Assembly: GCA_019055375.1 (NCBI GenBank) | Contig: JAHQIW010000101.1 | Location: 49,818-113,817 of the forward strand | Length of the DNA stretch: 64,000 nt | Reading direction: 5' to 3' | DNA from: Parelaphostrongylus tenuis | Taxonomy: Eukaryota > Nematoda > Chromadorea > Rhabditida > Metastrongylidae | Notes under the pieces: generated by a model | Told to the model about the DNA's origin: nothing | Databases searched by the model: none | The model's input: the letters and a program-made list of their open reading frames with translations, nothing else | Program-made: the position numbers and the translations under genes | Shown: positions 46,576-58,445 of the stretch, one piece after another | Layout of the letters: each line of letters opens with the position of its first letter | How positions within the stretch are numbered: the stretch's first letter is position 1

Positions 46576-48372
46576 TTTTTTCTTTTTTCTTTTTCCTTTC
46601 AATAGAAAAAGCAATGTAGGCATATTTTATGTCTTCAAATTTTACTATGCTTGTACACATTGCACAAGCTTCTAAAACGACACAGCTCTTTCGCAAAGTT
46701 GCAAAATATTTTGAGATCTAATGAAACTGGCATGCAAAAGACCTACACTGCAACACTGTCAATTGTTTTTAAAGGTCATAAAATATAACCCCACTAAATA
46801 ACATCTTGAACCAATTTGCCTCAAACCTTCAGTTTTACTGGGCAAAGATAACACTGTAAATGAACTCGTCTCTTTTCGATTACTTACTTTGAATATTATT
46901 GAGGTTATAGAACTCGAAAGATAAAACTTTTTCAATTTTCTTTGTGAGACTGCGAATCTTTGGTAGTTGCTCACAGAGTTATGTTCCAGTAATTAATGAG
47001 TAAATATGCGAACTCAATGAATTATATGGCGGTTAACAAGCAGCATTGCGAATACACCTATACAGAACTTCTCGTTGCTTTGCTGTTATGCCAAAAGTGT
47101 CTCAATCTCTGCCAATTATTAGTGTTGAATGCAGTGAAACTTCTCTACACCACTCCTACCAATAGAATTCGCTATTAAATCCACTCTCTTCATCAACAGC
47201 AGTTTTTCATAGAGAAGTATACCCATCCAAAACGCAAATATTTTGAAATGCTAAAGTACGGGAATCATGTAGGAGCGAAAGGTGGATACAGTAGTGTGGT
47301 TCAGATCCTTGAGCAAACTTTAGCAGAACACGTTGCCCTAACAGATTTGTTGCTGCCTCCACGTCTGCAAACAAACTGTTTCCGATTCGTTATTATCCAC
47401 AATAATTCGAAGTTCTCAAGTGGAGAGAAATTATAAAATTTTCTCCTTCCGTTACTTGTATATCTTTAATGCTTTCTCAGGCGTTATGACATCATCACCG
47501 CAGCAATTGTGCCTGAAGTGAAGATAAAATTAGTGCTCTTTTGTTCAAATAAAATTTCTCATCTAGAGCGATGTGGAAAGTTCCAGCGCCAGCAATGGGC
47601 ATTACCTTGTTCGAATACTTCATCATTTTCCGCTGCACCGCAGCATACAATCCTGTCGGACCTCGAGTTTTCCTGCCCATCTACCTTTCCGATAGCTGAT
47701 GTAAGATAACGGGGATCATGGCCGAGCTGGTGTGTAGTTGACTAGGATGTTCTCCAATAAGACGTTTATATCTCAAGCGATGACTTCTAATGTTTGGCCT
47801 TCTCTGTATTGCGCTAAATTCGCCTCTAGAGTCATTCATCTCTATTAAAGCGACTCGAAGCAACTTGGAGAAACTATTGCGCAATAAGTTCATAATAACT
47901 TGCACCTTGCACTTTGGTTTCCTGATTAGAATAATCACATTCAAGATGATCAGTTAACGAGTCGTTCTTTTTGTAATTGCGAACTCGATTAATTATGGCC
48001 ACGTACTATTAGAGATTTTGACTGCAGGTAAAAAAGTGCTAGGCTTTTGTGTAATTCATTATGTTTCAAAGGTACTGGACATTTCAATCGGCGTGAGTTT
48101 ATATCTATTCGTTTTTTGTGAGCTTAATTTTGCTACGAGTACAGTAGTTTTCCCAACCCTTTTCAGGATCACTTATAGCAATGACAGCTCACGCACCTTT
48201 TGTAGTTTCCTCGTTGAACACAGATCTTTCACTATAACTCTAGTAATGAATCGATAGTTGAAATAATCGTAGTTCTGATACAACTTTCGTTTTTTACAGA
48301 AAATTTTTGGTGAACTGTAGCAGCGAAGAAAAATCACTGTTTTTTGAGAGTTTATAGCGTATTTCACACTCA
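46576..48372. other. no recognisable gene
   Basis: AT-rich, with short frames on both strands and no recognisable family. Confidence 0.35.
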
Positions 48373-48830
48373 TGTTTGATTGGCTTTTTAACCATGCAAC
48401 ACTAATTCACCAAAGTTTCAACAATCATTCAATAGATGAGGGAATTACAGTTAATGCTATGTTCAATTCTTAGTAACGCTCTTCTAAAGAGCTGTAGCAA
48501 CAAAGAGAAAATTACCTTCGTTTCGAGTGTTTTCTTGAGACCACAGCTCAAATTTTAACATGCCTGATAATTATTTTTGAGTCATGCATGTCAGTGTTCT
48601 GTTAAATGGGTTGACTTATAAAGACCGATACACGCGTTTCGATTACACGATCTCGTCAGTCGGGCAGTTACCCTTTCGTGTTTTTGTCAATTCTGTGTGG
48701 GTGCTCCAGTTCCTTGGACATGCGTGACTCAAAAATATTTATCAGAGAAAAAACTTTATTTCCTTCGCAGTTAATAAACTAGTTTGTATTTATGTTTGGT
48801 TGGCTTTTTCACTATGCAGAGCTTTTTCCA
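48373..48830 (-). mobile_element. hammerhead-bearing repeat, locus 4
   Basis: It contains the family body GAGTGTTTTCTTGAGACCAC...TGCCTGATAATTATTTTTGA and an intact ribozyme (48623-48665). The short inverted ends TGATAATTATTTTTGAGTCA (about 48565) and TGACTCAAAAATATTTATCA (about 48727) enclose it. Diverged direct repeats (ATGTTTGATTGGCTTTTT near 48372 and ATGTTTGGTTGGCTTTTT near 48792) flank a unit of about 420 bp. Confidence 0.6.
48623..48665 (-). ncRNA. type-I hammerhead ribozyme, complete core
   Basis: Minus strand: helix I GCCCGA (48665-48660) with TCGGTC (48628-48623), five of six pairs; core CTGACGA (48659-48653); helix II GAT-CGTGTA-ATC (48652-48641); GAA (48640-48638); helix III AC-GCGT-GT (48637-48630); cleavage base A at 48629. 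Every invariant core base is present. The GTA cleavage triplet obeys the NUH rule. Confidence 0.72.
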
Positions 48831-49599
48831 GAAAAAATTTTGGTACTTGCTCGATAGTTTGAGAAACGGCAGTTTTAACACCAAACTTAACTTTGAAACA
48901 AAGCATTTTGTTGTGCTGTACTAACGATGAAGAGGAATTTCGTTCACGTTTCCCTTTATAGATCAACTGTGCGTACATTACCTTTTTAAGGTTTTCTCGA
49001 CCGGCACAGATTCTCACTTTGATTGCAAATAATTATTCCTCAGCCCATAAATTTTCGATTTGATCATTAGTACTTTGTTCGAAAAATTTCTTGGTGCGCT
49101 GTTACAATGCGCCAAGAACCTTTTTTCTAGTGTCAAGTAAAGTGGTGTAGTCTTTGGAATTGAGCTATCGAATGATTATAAAAAGTCTGCAAAGAAAAGC
49201 CTCTTCACAAAAAAGCCTTAGCCTCAAGAGGCTTTCCACGTTTTATTATCAATGAACTGACATTGCGTGCATTATGCAGTGTCTCTTTTAACGAATTATG
49301 CGCTAGTTTCCAATTTTTGGTTACTATGATAACTTTGGGTATGGAGTATAATAAGATGTATCAAAAAAATTATATCGTAATATTTCTTGCACAACTCAAT
49401 CCAGTTGGCAGAATACCAACAGTAGCAAACCTGCGTATGAGTGGAAACTTTTTAGCCACACTTTAGCGTCATATTTGCACCAAAAGCAGGAAAAATTGTG
49501 ATTTATTGATGCAATATCAAAAGCCTAGAAATGCTTTCAGAATGGAGAAATAAATCCCCATTGAATCACAACACTTGCGCGTCGGCTGCGAATAGCACT
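48831..49599. other. no recognisable gene
   Basis: Nothing supportable. One short plus frame at 49263-49466 lacks any motif. Confidence 0.3.
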
Positions 49600-50080
49600 G
49601 CGCCCATGATCTCTACTGTGGTCCCGAAAGAGGCAGTTTGACTCATTAGTAATTATGCACAAGCGAATGCAACATTAATTGATTGGAGCTATTCTCCACA
49701 TCAAGTAACTCGAAAAGCAAGAAACTTGTGTCTTCACAAATACACCTTCTTGCAATTGAATTTGGCTTATGGAAGAAGTGCTATCTAATTTGCTTGCGGG
49801 GAAGATGCAGAAATGTATTTGCTGCACACGAGCACTGAGATGCTGCATAATTGATATATTGTCACCATAATAAGATGCTGTGTCGTCGTGAAGTCTTGTG
49901 CAAGTGCAACTATAGAATCTGGGATCTTTTAGTTTGTCCGTATCTCACCATTCCTATTGTTATATTTTACATCTTACTCTGCCATGCTGAAAAAAAATGA
50001 TAGTAAACAAGTATTAGAATATTGTACTTTATGTTACGCAGCCATTCGACTTGCTGGAAAATATTTTGACATATATATTA
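49600..50080 (+). repeat. diverged extra copy of the palindromic element's arm
   Basis: Same order of blocks as 36975-37450: CTGTGGTCCC, a CACTGTAACAAGATG-like block (here CACCATAATAAGATGCTGTG), AAGTGCAACTATAGA, GTATCTCA, then ACGCAGCCAT. Much diverged. It shows that the arm is a dispersed repeat and not only a local duplication. Confidence 0.5.
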
Positions 50081-52024
50081 ACAATTGTACATCTAATAAC
50101 AGCTCATTACATAGATCACTTCATTCCCGCTACATAGCGTCTAATCTCAAAATCGTGCTGTCTGCTATTACTCGCCAGTCGTGTGCTTTTCATCTCCTTC
50201 TTGTTTGGTTAATTAGATCTTCCTGTGCGTTCCTGCGATGAAAAAAAGTAGAACTAGTGGTGGGGGTCTGAATTTTGGGAAGTGGTCGTTTAAAGTAAGA
50301 AACTATTTCAATTGTTACATTGCGTCGGCATAGCGAGAATGCCTTCAACAGTTTCAAAGTCAATTGTGCTCAGTGAAGTTCGACGTTGTTTCTCTGTTAG
50401 CAACCTTATTTAGAATGTTTCAGCACTGCTAACCGGTTTGGGAGGACAAAAGAAATTGCTGAGTGCATCACGAATTCTAAAGCGGTGAGCGATATACGTA
50501 AGTCTAATAGAAAGCAATCAAATTTTCTCATAGCTCATACTTACTAGGAGGAGTCATCTCTTTAGTATACGGAGAAGCTCTGTACGAAAAGCCGCAGAAG
50601 TCTTCAAAAAAAACCAGTAAATAGTGCACATATGTCGTTTGTTCGTTGTTATCTTTCGACATTCACTCCATCGGAAGTGCGCCTACAGAAGTGGTCGACT
50701 GAATCAATTACGAGTCGATTTGACTTTTCAATTTCAAAGAAAAAGGAATCAATGAACCCACTGCTAATATCATACCAATCACATCAAGAGGACATTGCTG
50801 AAAAGATAATTGATGAGTGGTCAAAAAACTATCGTCACCCAGAATTCTGTCCTACTCATTGAAAATGCTAGTTTCTGTACAAAAAATTCTAGGCTCAGGT
50901 GTGAAAAGCCAATGACTTCTCCGAATATTACACACCTGATACTGGGAACGGTTCAGGACAGATATAATGACCACTAGACGGATGATTAGTTCAAAAAGAT
51001 GGTCTCACTCTTGGGTGAGCGGAATGCGCAATAAGAGTTGAAATATGTTTCAAACTCAAAAAATGTCGTTTTCCTTCCGAAAAAAAACGACTTAATGGAA
51101 AGCATGGGTTTTTTTACTAGAAATACCCATAGGAATCTTTTCGGGCAAGATGCGAGCTTTTCGAAACCTAAAGAGGTACGAACATCCAAATTTAGAGATA
51201 TAATCGTCAACAAATCCCGCTGTAAAGTTCGAAGGTGCTAACTAACGCGAAAGCAAGACGCATTTTTTCCTCGTTGGTGCAGCATTATAACGGCTTTTGA
51301 CAAAGTCAATGCGAAAATTTGAATTTCTCCAGCTATCGAATGGCCACTAATTGTCTAATGAAAGAGTATAAAGCACTACTTTTTGATCGCACAAGGTACA
51401 TCTAATGCAACAAGAAGATATCTTTGATCGGTGCTACTGCATGGTCGAAGATAATTTTTTGCTGACTGATGCTGACTGCACAAGTTATTGATTGTGAATT
51501 CTTTGAGTAGATATTCTTTGGCAAAAAGATTTAGACTTTGAGTGAAGATTTGGCGAAGAGGTACTCCATAAATTTTCGATGCGTGCTCTATCAAGACACC
51601 CTGGTTGTGCATTAGATCTGCCGTGGGACTGAAATACATACCTTGTGAAAAAAGTATTTTCGAGTTTAAATCTTACAATATCGTCGAAAGAAGTCTGAAA
51701 TGGAATTGGGGCTACGCTGTCATTCCAGAGACGTGATTTTCGTACTGGAGAGTATGATTTTCAGGATAACTGGGCGTTTGTTCAACCAAGAATACTCTCA
51801 TCAAATTTGCTCCAATGATGCTTTTTCTTTTATGGCGATAAAGTTTCCTCAGAGTCAGAATTTTGCTATGTAAATGTCAACAAAATTAGCTACGACGTTC
51901 AATTCACAAGGCTATTACACCGCATGCAAAATGTTAACTTCCTTTTTTTGGCATAGCTCATTAAAGAAATTTTGGAGTAAGTTTGGTGTGAAAATTAGCA
52001 TGACTCAAGTTAAAAAATGCTACA
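50081..52024. other. no recognisable gene
   Basis: Short frames at 50632-50862 (+) and 51376-51639 (-) have no recognisable motif. No repeat partner seen. Confidence 0.3.
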
Positions 52025-52036
52025 AAACCATGGGTA
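52025..52036 (+). repeat. target-site duplication of the RTE insertion (left)
   Basis: AAACCATGGGTA, identical to 54668-54679 in direct orientation. It abuts the stop codon of the LINE reading frame. Confidence 0.7.
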
Positions 52037-52783
52037 TCACCTGTCGTCCCGTTGATCGTCGAGTGACTCGAGGGGGTACCAGCAACTCTTCCATTTTTCC
52101 CTATCGCGTGCAAGAGTAGCCCAGTGGGTCCTCCTTGCTCTAGGAATTCGCTGAGCATCATATCTTTCTTCCATCGCTTTCGTGAAGAAATCGGACCAAC
52201 GGGTCAGTGGTCTTCCTTTAGAGCGCTTGACGTCCCGAGGAATCCAGTCGGTAACGGCTCTCGTCCATCGGTTGTCGTTGAAGCGCATCACGTGTCCGGC
52301 CCACCTTATTTTCGATATCCTGGCGTGTAGAACGGCGTCTCTGATTTTCGATCGTTGACGTAGGTCGGAAGTTCGGATCCTTTGTCTCATTTGCGAAATA
52401 CGAGATACTCCTAGCATCGACCTTTCGACTGCGCGTTCGATAACGGCAAGTGATCTTTCATCCTGCTTACGTAGCGACCAGGTTTCTGCTGCATACGTTA
52501 GGGCAGGGATAATTGTCGAGTCGAAAAGGTGGGCACGGAGTCGGATGTTCTTTGTCCTCTTCACTACATCTTCGATGCTCTTAAACGTTCCCCAAGCCGC
52601 TCGTTTCCTCCTGCTCAACTCTGGGGCTAGGTCGTTCATCATGTTGATTTCACGACCTAGATAGATGTAACTGGAGCATTCGGAAATTGTCGTTCCGTTG
52701 AGCGTGAATGGGGCATTAGAAACCCATCCGTTCCTCATGAACATTGTTTTCGTTAGATTCAGTTGAAGGACCGATCTTTCCAC
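52037..52783 (-). pseudogene. RTE C-terminal segment
   Basis: A 248-codon frame following the RT domain. LQLNLTKTMFMRNGWV begins the thumb, then SSYIYLGREINM, LTYAAETWSLRK, KIRWAGHVMRFNDNRWTRAV, DWIPRDVKRSKGRPLTRWSD and the end ARDREKWKSCW. Such LGR..., AETW and RWAGHV...GRP..RW motifs are standard at the end of RTE proteins. It is out of frame with the RT segment by one indel near 52775. Confidence 0.85.
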
Positions 52784-53735
52784 AGGCGTTATCGAAATCA
52801 GTCAACATTCGTTCCGCTTGGCTGATGTTTGGTGTTATGAGAACGATATCGTCAGCAAAGCGAAGATGGTTTAATTGTCGACCGTCAATTTTCACTCCCA
52901 TTTCGTCCCATTCTAATGTTCGCATGACGTTTTGTAGGGTGGCAGTGAATAGTTTTGGCGATATTGTATCGCCTTGTCGAACCCCTCTTCTTACGTCAAT
53001 GGTGATATTGTTGTAGAATGGAGATATTCTGGTCGTGAAATCTTTATAAAGCTCACGAAGGATCATTATGTACCGAGTAGGGACGCCCTGGTTATCCAGA
53101 GCCTCTATAACCGCTTCTGTTTCCACTGAATCAAAGGCTTTTTTCAGATCGATGAAAGTGAGACAGAGTGGTTGTTTGTACTCTCGCGAAACTTCAATGA
53201 GTCTTGTGATCGTGTGGATGTGGTCCATGGTACTAAATCCTCTTCTGAACCCTGCTTGTTCGCATGGCTGTCCTTCGTCCAGTGTTCTGTCAATCCTGTT
53301 CAGGATGACTCGAGTAAAGAGTTTATAGACAACGGACAGCAAGCAGATTGGGCGATAATTGCCTATGTCGTGAAGGTCTCCCTTCTTGAACAACAATACG
53401 GTCTTGCTGGTTTTCCATTGAATAGGGACCTTGCATTCTGACAGGTAGCGAGTGAAGAGCCGAGCCAGGGTGTTGATGAGAACTGGCGGCAGGTTCTTCA
53501 GGTGTTCTGGTCTAATCCTGTCTGGACCGGGTGTTGTTCTGTTTTTCACCGACGATATAGCATGTCGGATTTCGGAAGGAAGGACCGGTGGAACGACATA
53601 TTCGTCCTCTTTCAATTTGTATGACGGTAAGAGAACATGGCTAGCGAAGAGATCCGAGTAGTACTGGTGGATGATTTTCTCCATAGCCCTTCTGGAAGCT
53701 GTAAGTGTCCCGTCAGGGTATCGGAGTGCAATCAT
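52716..53735 (-). pseudogene. RTE reverse transcriptase domain
   Basis: Copies the element's RNA into DNA at a nicked target. Motifs in order: TPGPDRIRPEHLKNLP; WKTSKTVLLFKKGD; NYRPICLLSVVYKLFTRVI; GFRRGFSTMDHI; LTFIDLKKAFDSV (first catalytic Asp); GVRQGDTISPKLF; LNHLRFADDIVLI (the FADD pair near 52843-52860). All catalytic aspartates are intact. The open frame is 339 codons. Both ends are cut by frameshifts against the linker and the C-terminal segment, so the loss of function looks recent. Confidence 0.9.
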
Positions 53736-54208
53736 CTTGGTCTTATAGTGGCGAAGCCTCGCTGGGCTTTGCGAATGCTCTTCCCAGCTTCTGCAGCTTC
53801 TGCCATAACTGCTGCTCTTCTCTCTTTAAGGTCTTCTTTTATCGCTTCTCTGCATCGTTTCGCAAGTTCGGACGTAAGGTTTCGGTTGCCTGCGGCTCGT
53901 GCGATTCCACGTTGACGTATCAGCTCGAGTGTCTGCGGAGACAAGCGTCTCTTCGTGACCTTAGGACTTTCGGCTTTTTTAGCGCCAACGTGAAGATATT
54001 CAACGAGTCGATCGTATTCTTCGTCGATGTTGTCGACAACGGTATCTTTCCAAGAGCCGACTAATGATTTGAATACATCCCAGTTTATGGTAGTTCTGGA
54101 CTTCGGGACTTCGTTGTTTGAATTTAGCGGCTTTCTCTCCTCTCCTCGAAAATCGGAACGTTGCGCGAAGGAGGCGATGGTCTGATCCCGTGTAGAACTT
54201 GGGAACAA
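53732..54208 (-). pseudogene. RTE linker between endonuclease and RT
   Basis: A 158-codon frame: DVFKSLVGSWKDTVVDNIDE, EYDRLVEYLHVGAKKAES, RRLSPQTLELIRQRGIARAA, then a charged helix-rich stretch ending GKSIRKAQRGFA. This is the usual RTE inter-domain region. The frame shifts again near 53735 at the start of the RT segment. Confidence 0.8.
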
Positions 54209-54241
54209 CAGCGACGTCGGTCAGGCAAAACCTTCGATTTA

Positions 54242-54634
54242 CTATGAGTGATCTATTTCGTTATGGTACTCTCCATTTGGAGACTCCCACGTCCAGCGCT
54301 GAGAGAGAGGCTTTTGGAATTGCGAGTTACCATGGATGGTTTGGGTCGTCATGATAAACTCGGATAGCCTCTCACCCTGTTCATTCCATTCTAGTCCGTG
54401 GGTCCCTATGTGACGTTCTTCAGACGTTCTTCTAGGTCCAATTTTTGCGTTAAAATCTCCGACAATGACCTTGAAGAATGTATGATCTTCTCTGAAGAAT
54501 TTTTCGAGGTCCATATAGAACGCTTCGACTTCGTCTTCGTCATAGCTTGATGTTGGTGCGTAAGCAACGAAGATGGTCAAAGCCGGCATAGAACCACATC
54601 GTTTCAACCGTAATCGTCCGATGCGGGCTGCCAA
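54242..54634 (-). pseudogene. RTE AP-endonuclease, C-terminal part
   Basis: The apurinic-like endonuclease nicks target DNA to prime reverse transcription. Seen here: [33 protein letters not shown] (GDFN catalytic motif), [38 protein letters not shown] 1-nt frame change at that point leads into VNRRFCLTDVAVVPKFYTGS and DHRLL in another frame (the SDH catalytic motif). The first half of the domain is missing. Confidence 0.85.
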
Positions 54635-54667
54635 AAATCATTCCAAATCAAAAGTGCCAAAAACAGT

Positions 54668-54679
54668 AAACCATGGGTA
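54668..54679 (+). repeat. target-site duplication of the RTE insertion (right)
   Basis: AAACCATGGGTA, identical to 52025-52036. About 33 bp separate it from the start of the readable endonuclease frame. Confidence 0.7.
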
Positions 54680-54799
54680 AAATAAGAAAAATTTCCAACA
54701 TCAGTTCGGAATAATTTCTTACTGCAAGGCGTCTTTGCAAGGGAGTGTTTTTCTCATGAAAGCGCAAGAGATTTCCGCAAATGGTCGTTCATTTTACCA

Positions 54800-55140
54800 G
54801 AAATACCTCTATAAAATGTGCTTGATAATTACTCTTGAGCCATGCATGTGGTCTGTTATGGGCATTGTACAGTGCAATACACGAGTTTCTGCCCTGCAAC
54901 CTAGTCACCTGCACGGTGCCTTTCGTCTAAGCTAATCCCAATCAAAGGGGGAAGACGAACGTTCTACACGCGTAAATAATTATTAGAATCACCGAACAGG
55001 CAATGCTGTAAATTCGACTGCTCTTGGCCGGTAATTGTATATCATACCATTCGTTTTGAATATTTTCTCAAGACCACTCTCGAATTCCAATATGCCTGAT
55101 TAAATATCAGACGTATTGAAATTTGAGCGTAGTCTCAAGA
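54800..55140 (-). mobile_element. hammerhead-bearing repeat, locus 5 (decayed)
   Basis: Family body TGATAATTACTCTTGAGCCA and TGTGGTCTGTTATGGGC, then an eroded ribozyme (minus sense, about 54860-54905): helix I TGCA pairs, GAAAC is present, but the core reads GTGACTA. An inverted tail block lies near 55120-55170. Confidence 0.5.
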
Positions 55141-56909
55141 AAAGCTCGAAAGAAATGAGTGAATACCTTACATGATATTCGATTTTTTTTTGTAATGATA
55201 AAGTGCAGTTAACACATAAATAACACTTATAAATGATAATAATCCCGATGTAAAGTTTGAGAGAAGGGCTTTCTTTTTAAATGTGACATGTAATTTGTGT
55301 TCCACTACAATATTGCTTTGTAAAAACCTTTTTCAAAAAACCAATGTTGGTTTCTGAATAGTTGTGATTTGAGCTATCGCATGACTACTGGAAGCTCAGC
55401 AAGAGGCCAACCACAAGTCCCAGCAGAGAAAACAAACAAAACGAGTGTGATACATACTTCAGTTTTTGTGTCACCATTACGCAAAGCAGAACTACTAGGA
55501 AACTCAGCATATCAGCAGGCCATCGACATTTACTCTTTTGAATAATTACTAAAGAAGCTTTCCGTTCCGCGATAAAGATCTCTAAACAGTTATGTATCAG
55601 CACAAGTACACGCCGTCCCAAACATGAATCAGAAAAGGGATCCATGTTCTTCATTCCGAGTCACCGTTTTGTGTAGTTACTGCTGATTGTTTCAGGGCGT
55701 GTTAACTGTTGACTGTGTGTAAAATGTACAACTTATATGAAAAAAGGGTAAATTGTGGTGCATTCCTGAATTTTTCGGCTATCACTCGGATTTGCACAAA
55801 TAGTGCGATAACAGAAAAAAAGTTCCGATCGTGCTTTGGTTAGCCACGTGCCCCTCAAAAATTAGATGGGGCTCTACTCTTGCACAAAGCTCTACGTTTT
55901 ACATGACGCTCAACATCATTGGATATATAGCTGGAACATTATGTCACTGCTAAAAAGCGGTTAACTAAAAAAATTTTCAGGGTTATTGTTCACCGATGCT
56001 GCTTGTATTAGTTGATAATTGCTTAATATGTAATAGGTATTCTTAAAAGCTTTGACACTAGAGCTGAACACTACAAAACACCTAATTTGTCGACCAGAAA
56101 TTATCCGTTATGCCGCTTGTGTGGTGATTATTTGAGCTTTTTCCTTGCTTTCATACTGGTCTGTGATTGCCGCTTACAGGCCGCTCAGCGAAGCCGTTAT
56201 CGCGATCTGCTGCTCTACGAGTAGAGAATTGGGTTCTTTTGTCGCTTTCACAGCGGCCTAAAGAAGCCTTTTCAAAAATCAGATCACTGTTGAAACTGTA
56301 GTTCAAACTTTATATTTTGTTCGTACTTCAGCACTCTCGCAGTCGTCTGATATTTCAAAGCCAAGCGACGAGGTAGACCATACTGGGCTACGATAACGTA
56401 GTAAACGATTGCAGACAAAATTCGAATGAAAATATTGCTTAAAGGGTTTTAACGCTTTGCGTTAATATTTGAAGCTGTTTATTTCTTGAAAATGGATATG
56501 GACCGAGATTACGTCGCGATAGGCTTTTCGTAATTGTGCAGATTATGAATTCTGTATTATACGTTTCTGTAATACGACATTCCTAAGTTGACTAATCTTA
56601 GTAAGCCGATCTCACTCCCACCAAAACTCAACCTTAATCACATGGAAACAGATTGAGTATCACAAAATAGTGTTCTAGTAGGCAATATGTTCGACCATTA
56701 TTTTCACGGCAGCACTTATCTGTACATTTCATGGCTTGCCGTGGCCGCCAACTGAATGGGATTCACTCTGAGTAGTTGTGCCTGGACGTGGAACACAATC
56801 TATGAAGATAGATTTAAGCTTCTAAGAACGGTGTTTTTGTTCTCTTTTTTTACTCGTGTTTTCCAACAGAGTAATAATTTCTATTAATAAAAATCGCTTC
56901 GCTTTCCAG
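55141..56909. other. intergenic before srx gene 2: no recognisable gene
   Basis: A minus-strand open frame at 55385-55654 ends in a hydrophobic stretch but matches no family I know. No promoter element can be named with confidence. Confidence 0.35.
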
Positions 56910-56982
56910 ATGTCTAGCTTGTCGCCTACTTCGTTGTACGTTTCACGTAGATAATATTGCGGTATCAATAATTATAGCCGTG
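56910..56982 (+). pseudogene. srx gene 2, exon 1 (frameshifted)
   Basis: It follows CTTTCCAG and ends at donor GTAAGT. From the ATG the frame hits TAA after 15 codons. One base less in the GTTT run near 56940 would restore VHVDNIAVSIIIAV, matching gene 1 (GNIAVSIIMAV). Length is 73 nt against 72 in gene 1. Confidence 0.7.
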
Positions 56983-57415
56983 GTAAGTCGTGAGTTGATC
57001 TCCTTACGGTTTACAAGCGTAAGATTTTTGTGAGAATTTCGCAATTGTCTCACTTGTCACCTACAATACTTTACAGTTCAACATTTTCTTGAGTAACAAA
57101 TGCTACAGGAACTATACCAAGGTCGATAACGATTCTAGTGACTTGCGCGTCACCTAAGTTGCATATTTTGCATAATCTTAATGCATGAAATTGTTACTCA
57201 TTTGCAAAAAAAAACTTTGTACTCTCAAACATCTTAGCTCGAGAAATAAAATCTAATTCAAGCACTGATATAATCTTGCAGGCGCGAGTTTCAAGCATCT
57301 ACTTGATTTGCGAGCAACCAAAAATGTAGAACTGTAACTTCTACTGATACTAAAAAAACTAGTGAAAAGCTGTAAAGTCAAAGTACTACAATAAAAAGAA
57401 TATTGATGAGCTTAG

Positions 57416-57576
57416 ATAGGAGTGTTTGGATTGCTCTCAAATGCTACGGCTATGCTAACCGTGCGATGCAATCCGGCCCTACGAAACTCATTTGGTCTGT
57501 TGTGCCTTTCGCACTGCATCGCTAACATGGGCGTTTTGATCACTTATGTCTTCTGGATCACCCCGATTACATTTTT
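57416..57576 (+). CDS. srx gene 2, exon 2 (TM1-TM2), intact
   Basis: The acceptor is GCTTAG and the donor GTAAGT. It encodes IGVFGLLSNATAMLTVRCNP then ALRNSFGLLCLSHCIANMG and a TM2 ending TPITF. 161 nt, phase 2 at the end, as in gene 1. Confidence 0.82.
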
Positions 57577-58222
57577 GTAAGTTTCAATCATTCGTGCTTT
57601 TAAAAAATCCTGATAGTTAGTCGTCTATATACACAAACTAAGATGCATCAAATGCATTTCTGCTAGAGCTACTGTGATACATTTCTGTTTCTTACCAGTA
57701 AACATGGCAGACTGTTCCTAAACATGCAACAGCTGAGTGGTAGAATATTAGTTTATGGTCACTTTGTAACTCGTAGCTTCTCTGAGAAAGCATTCTGCAG
57801 TTGATGAAGGCCTTGTGTCTTTTCATGGTGCTGGGAAAGTATTGGATTCTATTTTAAGTATAGCATGATAACTTTACAAGTCTAAACTTTGCCTGCGCAG
57901 ACAACTTTTATAGCAAAGCAAGCGAACTGTATTATACAGTAGTGCACCGCTTCACTCATTTGGAGTTACTTAGAAACTCTTTGCAAATTATATTGAGCCT
58001 TCTTACGAATATATGACGAAATCAAGAGATATTGCGAAAAGCATGGGAATAGTCAGTCATTTCTAAGTGAAGTTATTGACAAATTTGGTCCTTAGAAGCA
58101 TGAATGTAATATTCTAAAGACGCATAACATTATGCGGATGAAATAACGATAAAAAAATAGATCTTAAAAATAAATGAAAACAACGGAATTTTTGAATACC
58201 GAAGTTACAATCCAATTTTCAG

Positions 58223-58445
58223 CGCAAGCGAGTATCTAATGGATTGATGGGCAAACTGTTTGGCATGGTAGACATCATGCTTTTTGATGTATGCATTTAC
58301 TCTCACCTCGTTGTTGCTCTGAATAGAGTTATCGCCATCACATTTCCTCTACAAGTTGGCGACTTGCTGTCAGTGAGGAACACCGCTTTCGCTGTTTCTA
58401 TCTGCTGGGCAGTGGGTTTCTTCCATGCAGGACCTTTGTTATGGA
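58223..58445 (+). pseudogene. srx gene 2, exon 3 (1-nt deletion)
   Basis: Acceptor TTTTCAG, donor GTGAGT. Entered in the phase left by exon 2, it meets TGA after seven codons. After one missing base the frame reads MGKLFGMVDIMLFDVCIYSH, then LVVALNRVIAITFPLQ and TM4 ending FFHAGPLLW. 223 nt against 224 in gene 1. Confidence 0.75.

Larger units (their letters stand above)
52037..54667 (-). mobile_element. RTE-type LINE, 5'-truncated, minus strand
   Basis: A non-LTR retrotransposon of the RTE clade: AP endonuclease, linker, reverse transcriptase and C-terminal segment, all on the minus strand but in four frames. The N-terminal part of the endonuclease is missing, as expected of 5' truncation. 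A 12-bp target-site duplication borders it, and the 3' end lies directly at the stop codon, in keeping with the very short 3' tails of RTE elements. Frames are long and motifs clear, so this is the youngest LINE copy in the window, yet four indels make it inactive. Fragments of the same family lie near 21540, 39800, 44270 and 62030. Confidence 0.85.

Noticed and set aside
52744..54064. Several plus-strand open frames of 66-119 codons across the RTE element
   Set aside because: They are antisense shadows of the RTE endonuclease, linker and RT frames on the minus strand, which carry the recognisable motifs.
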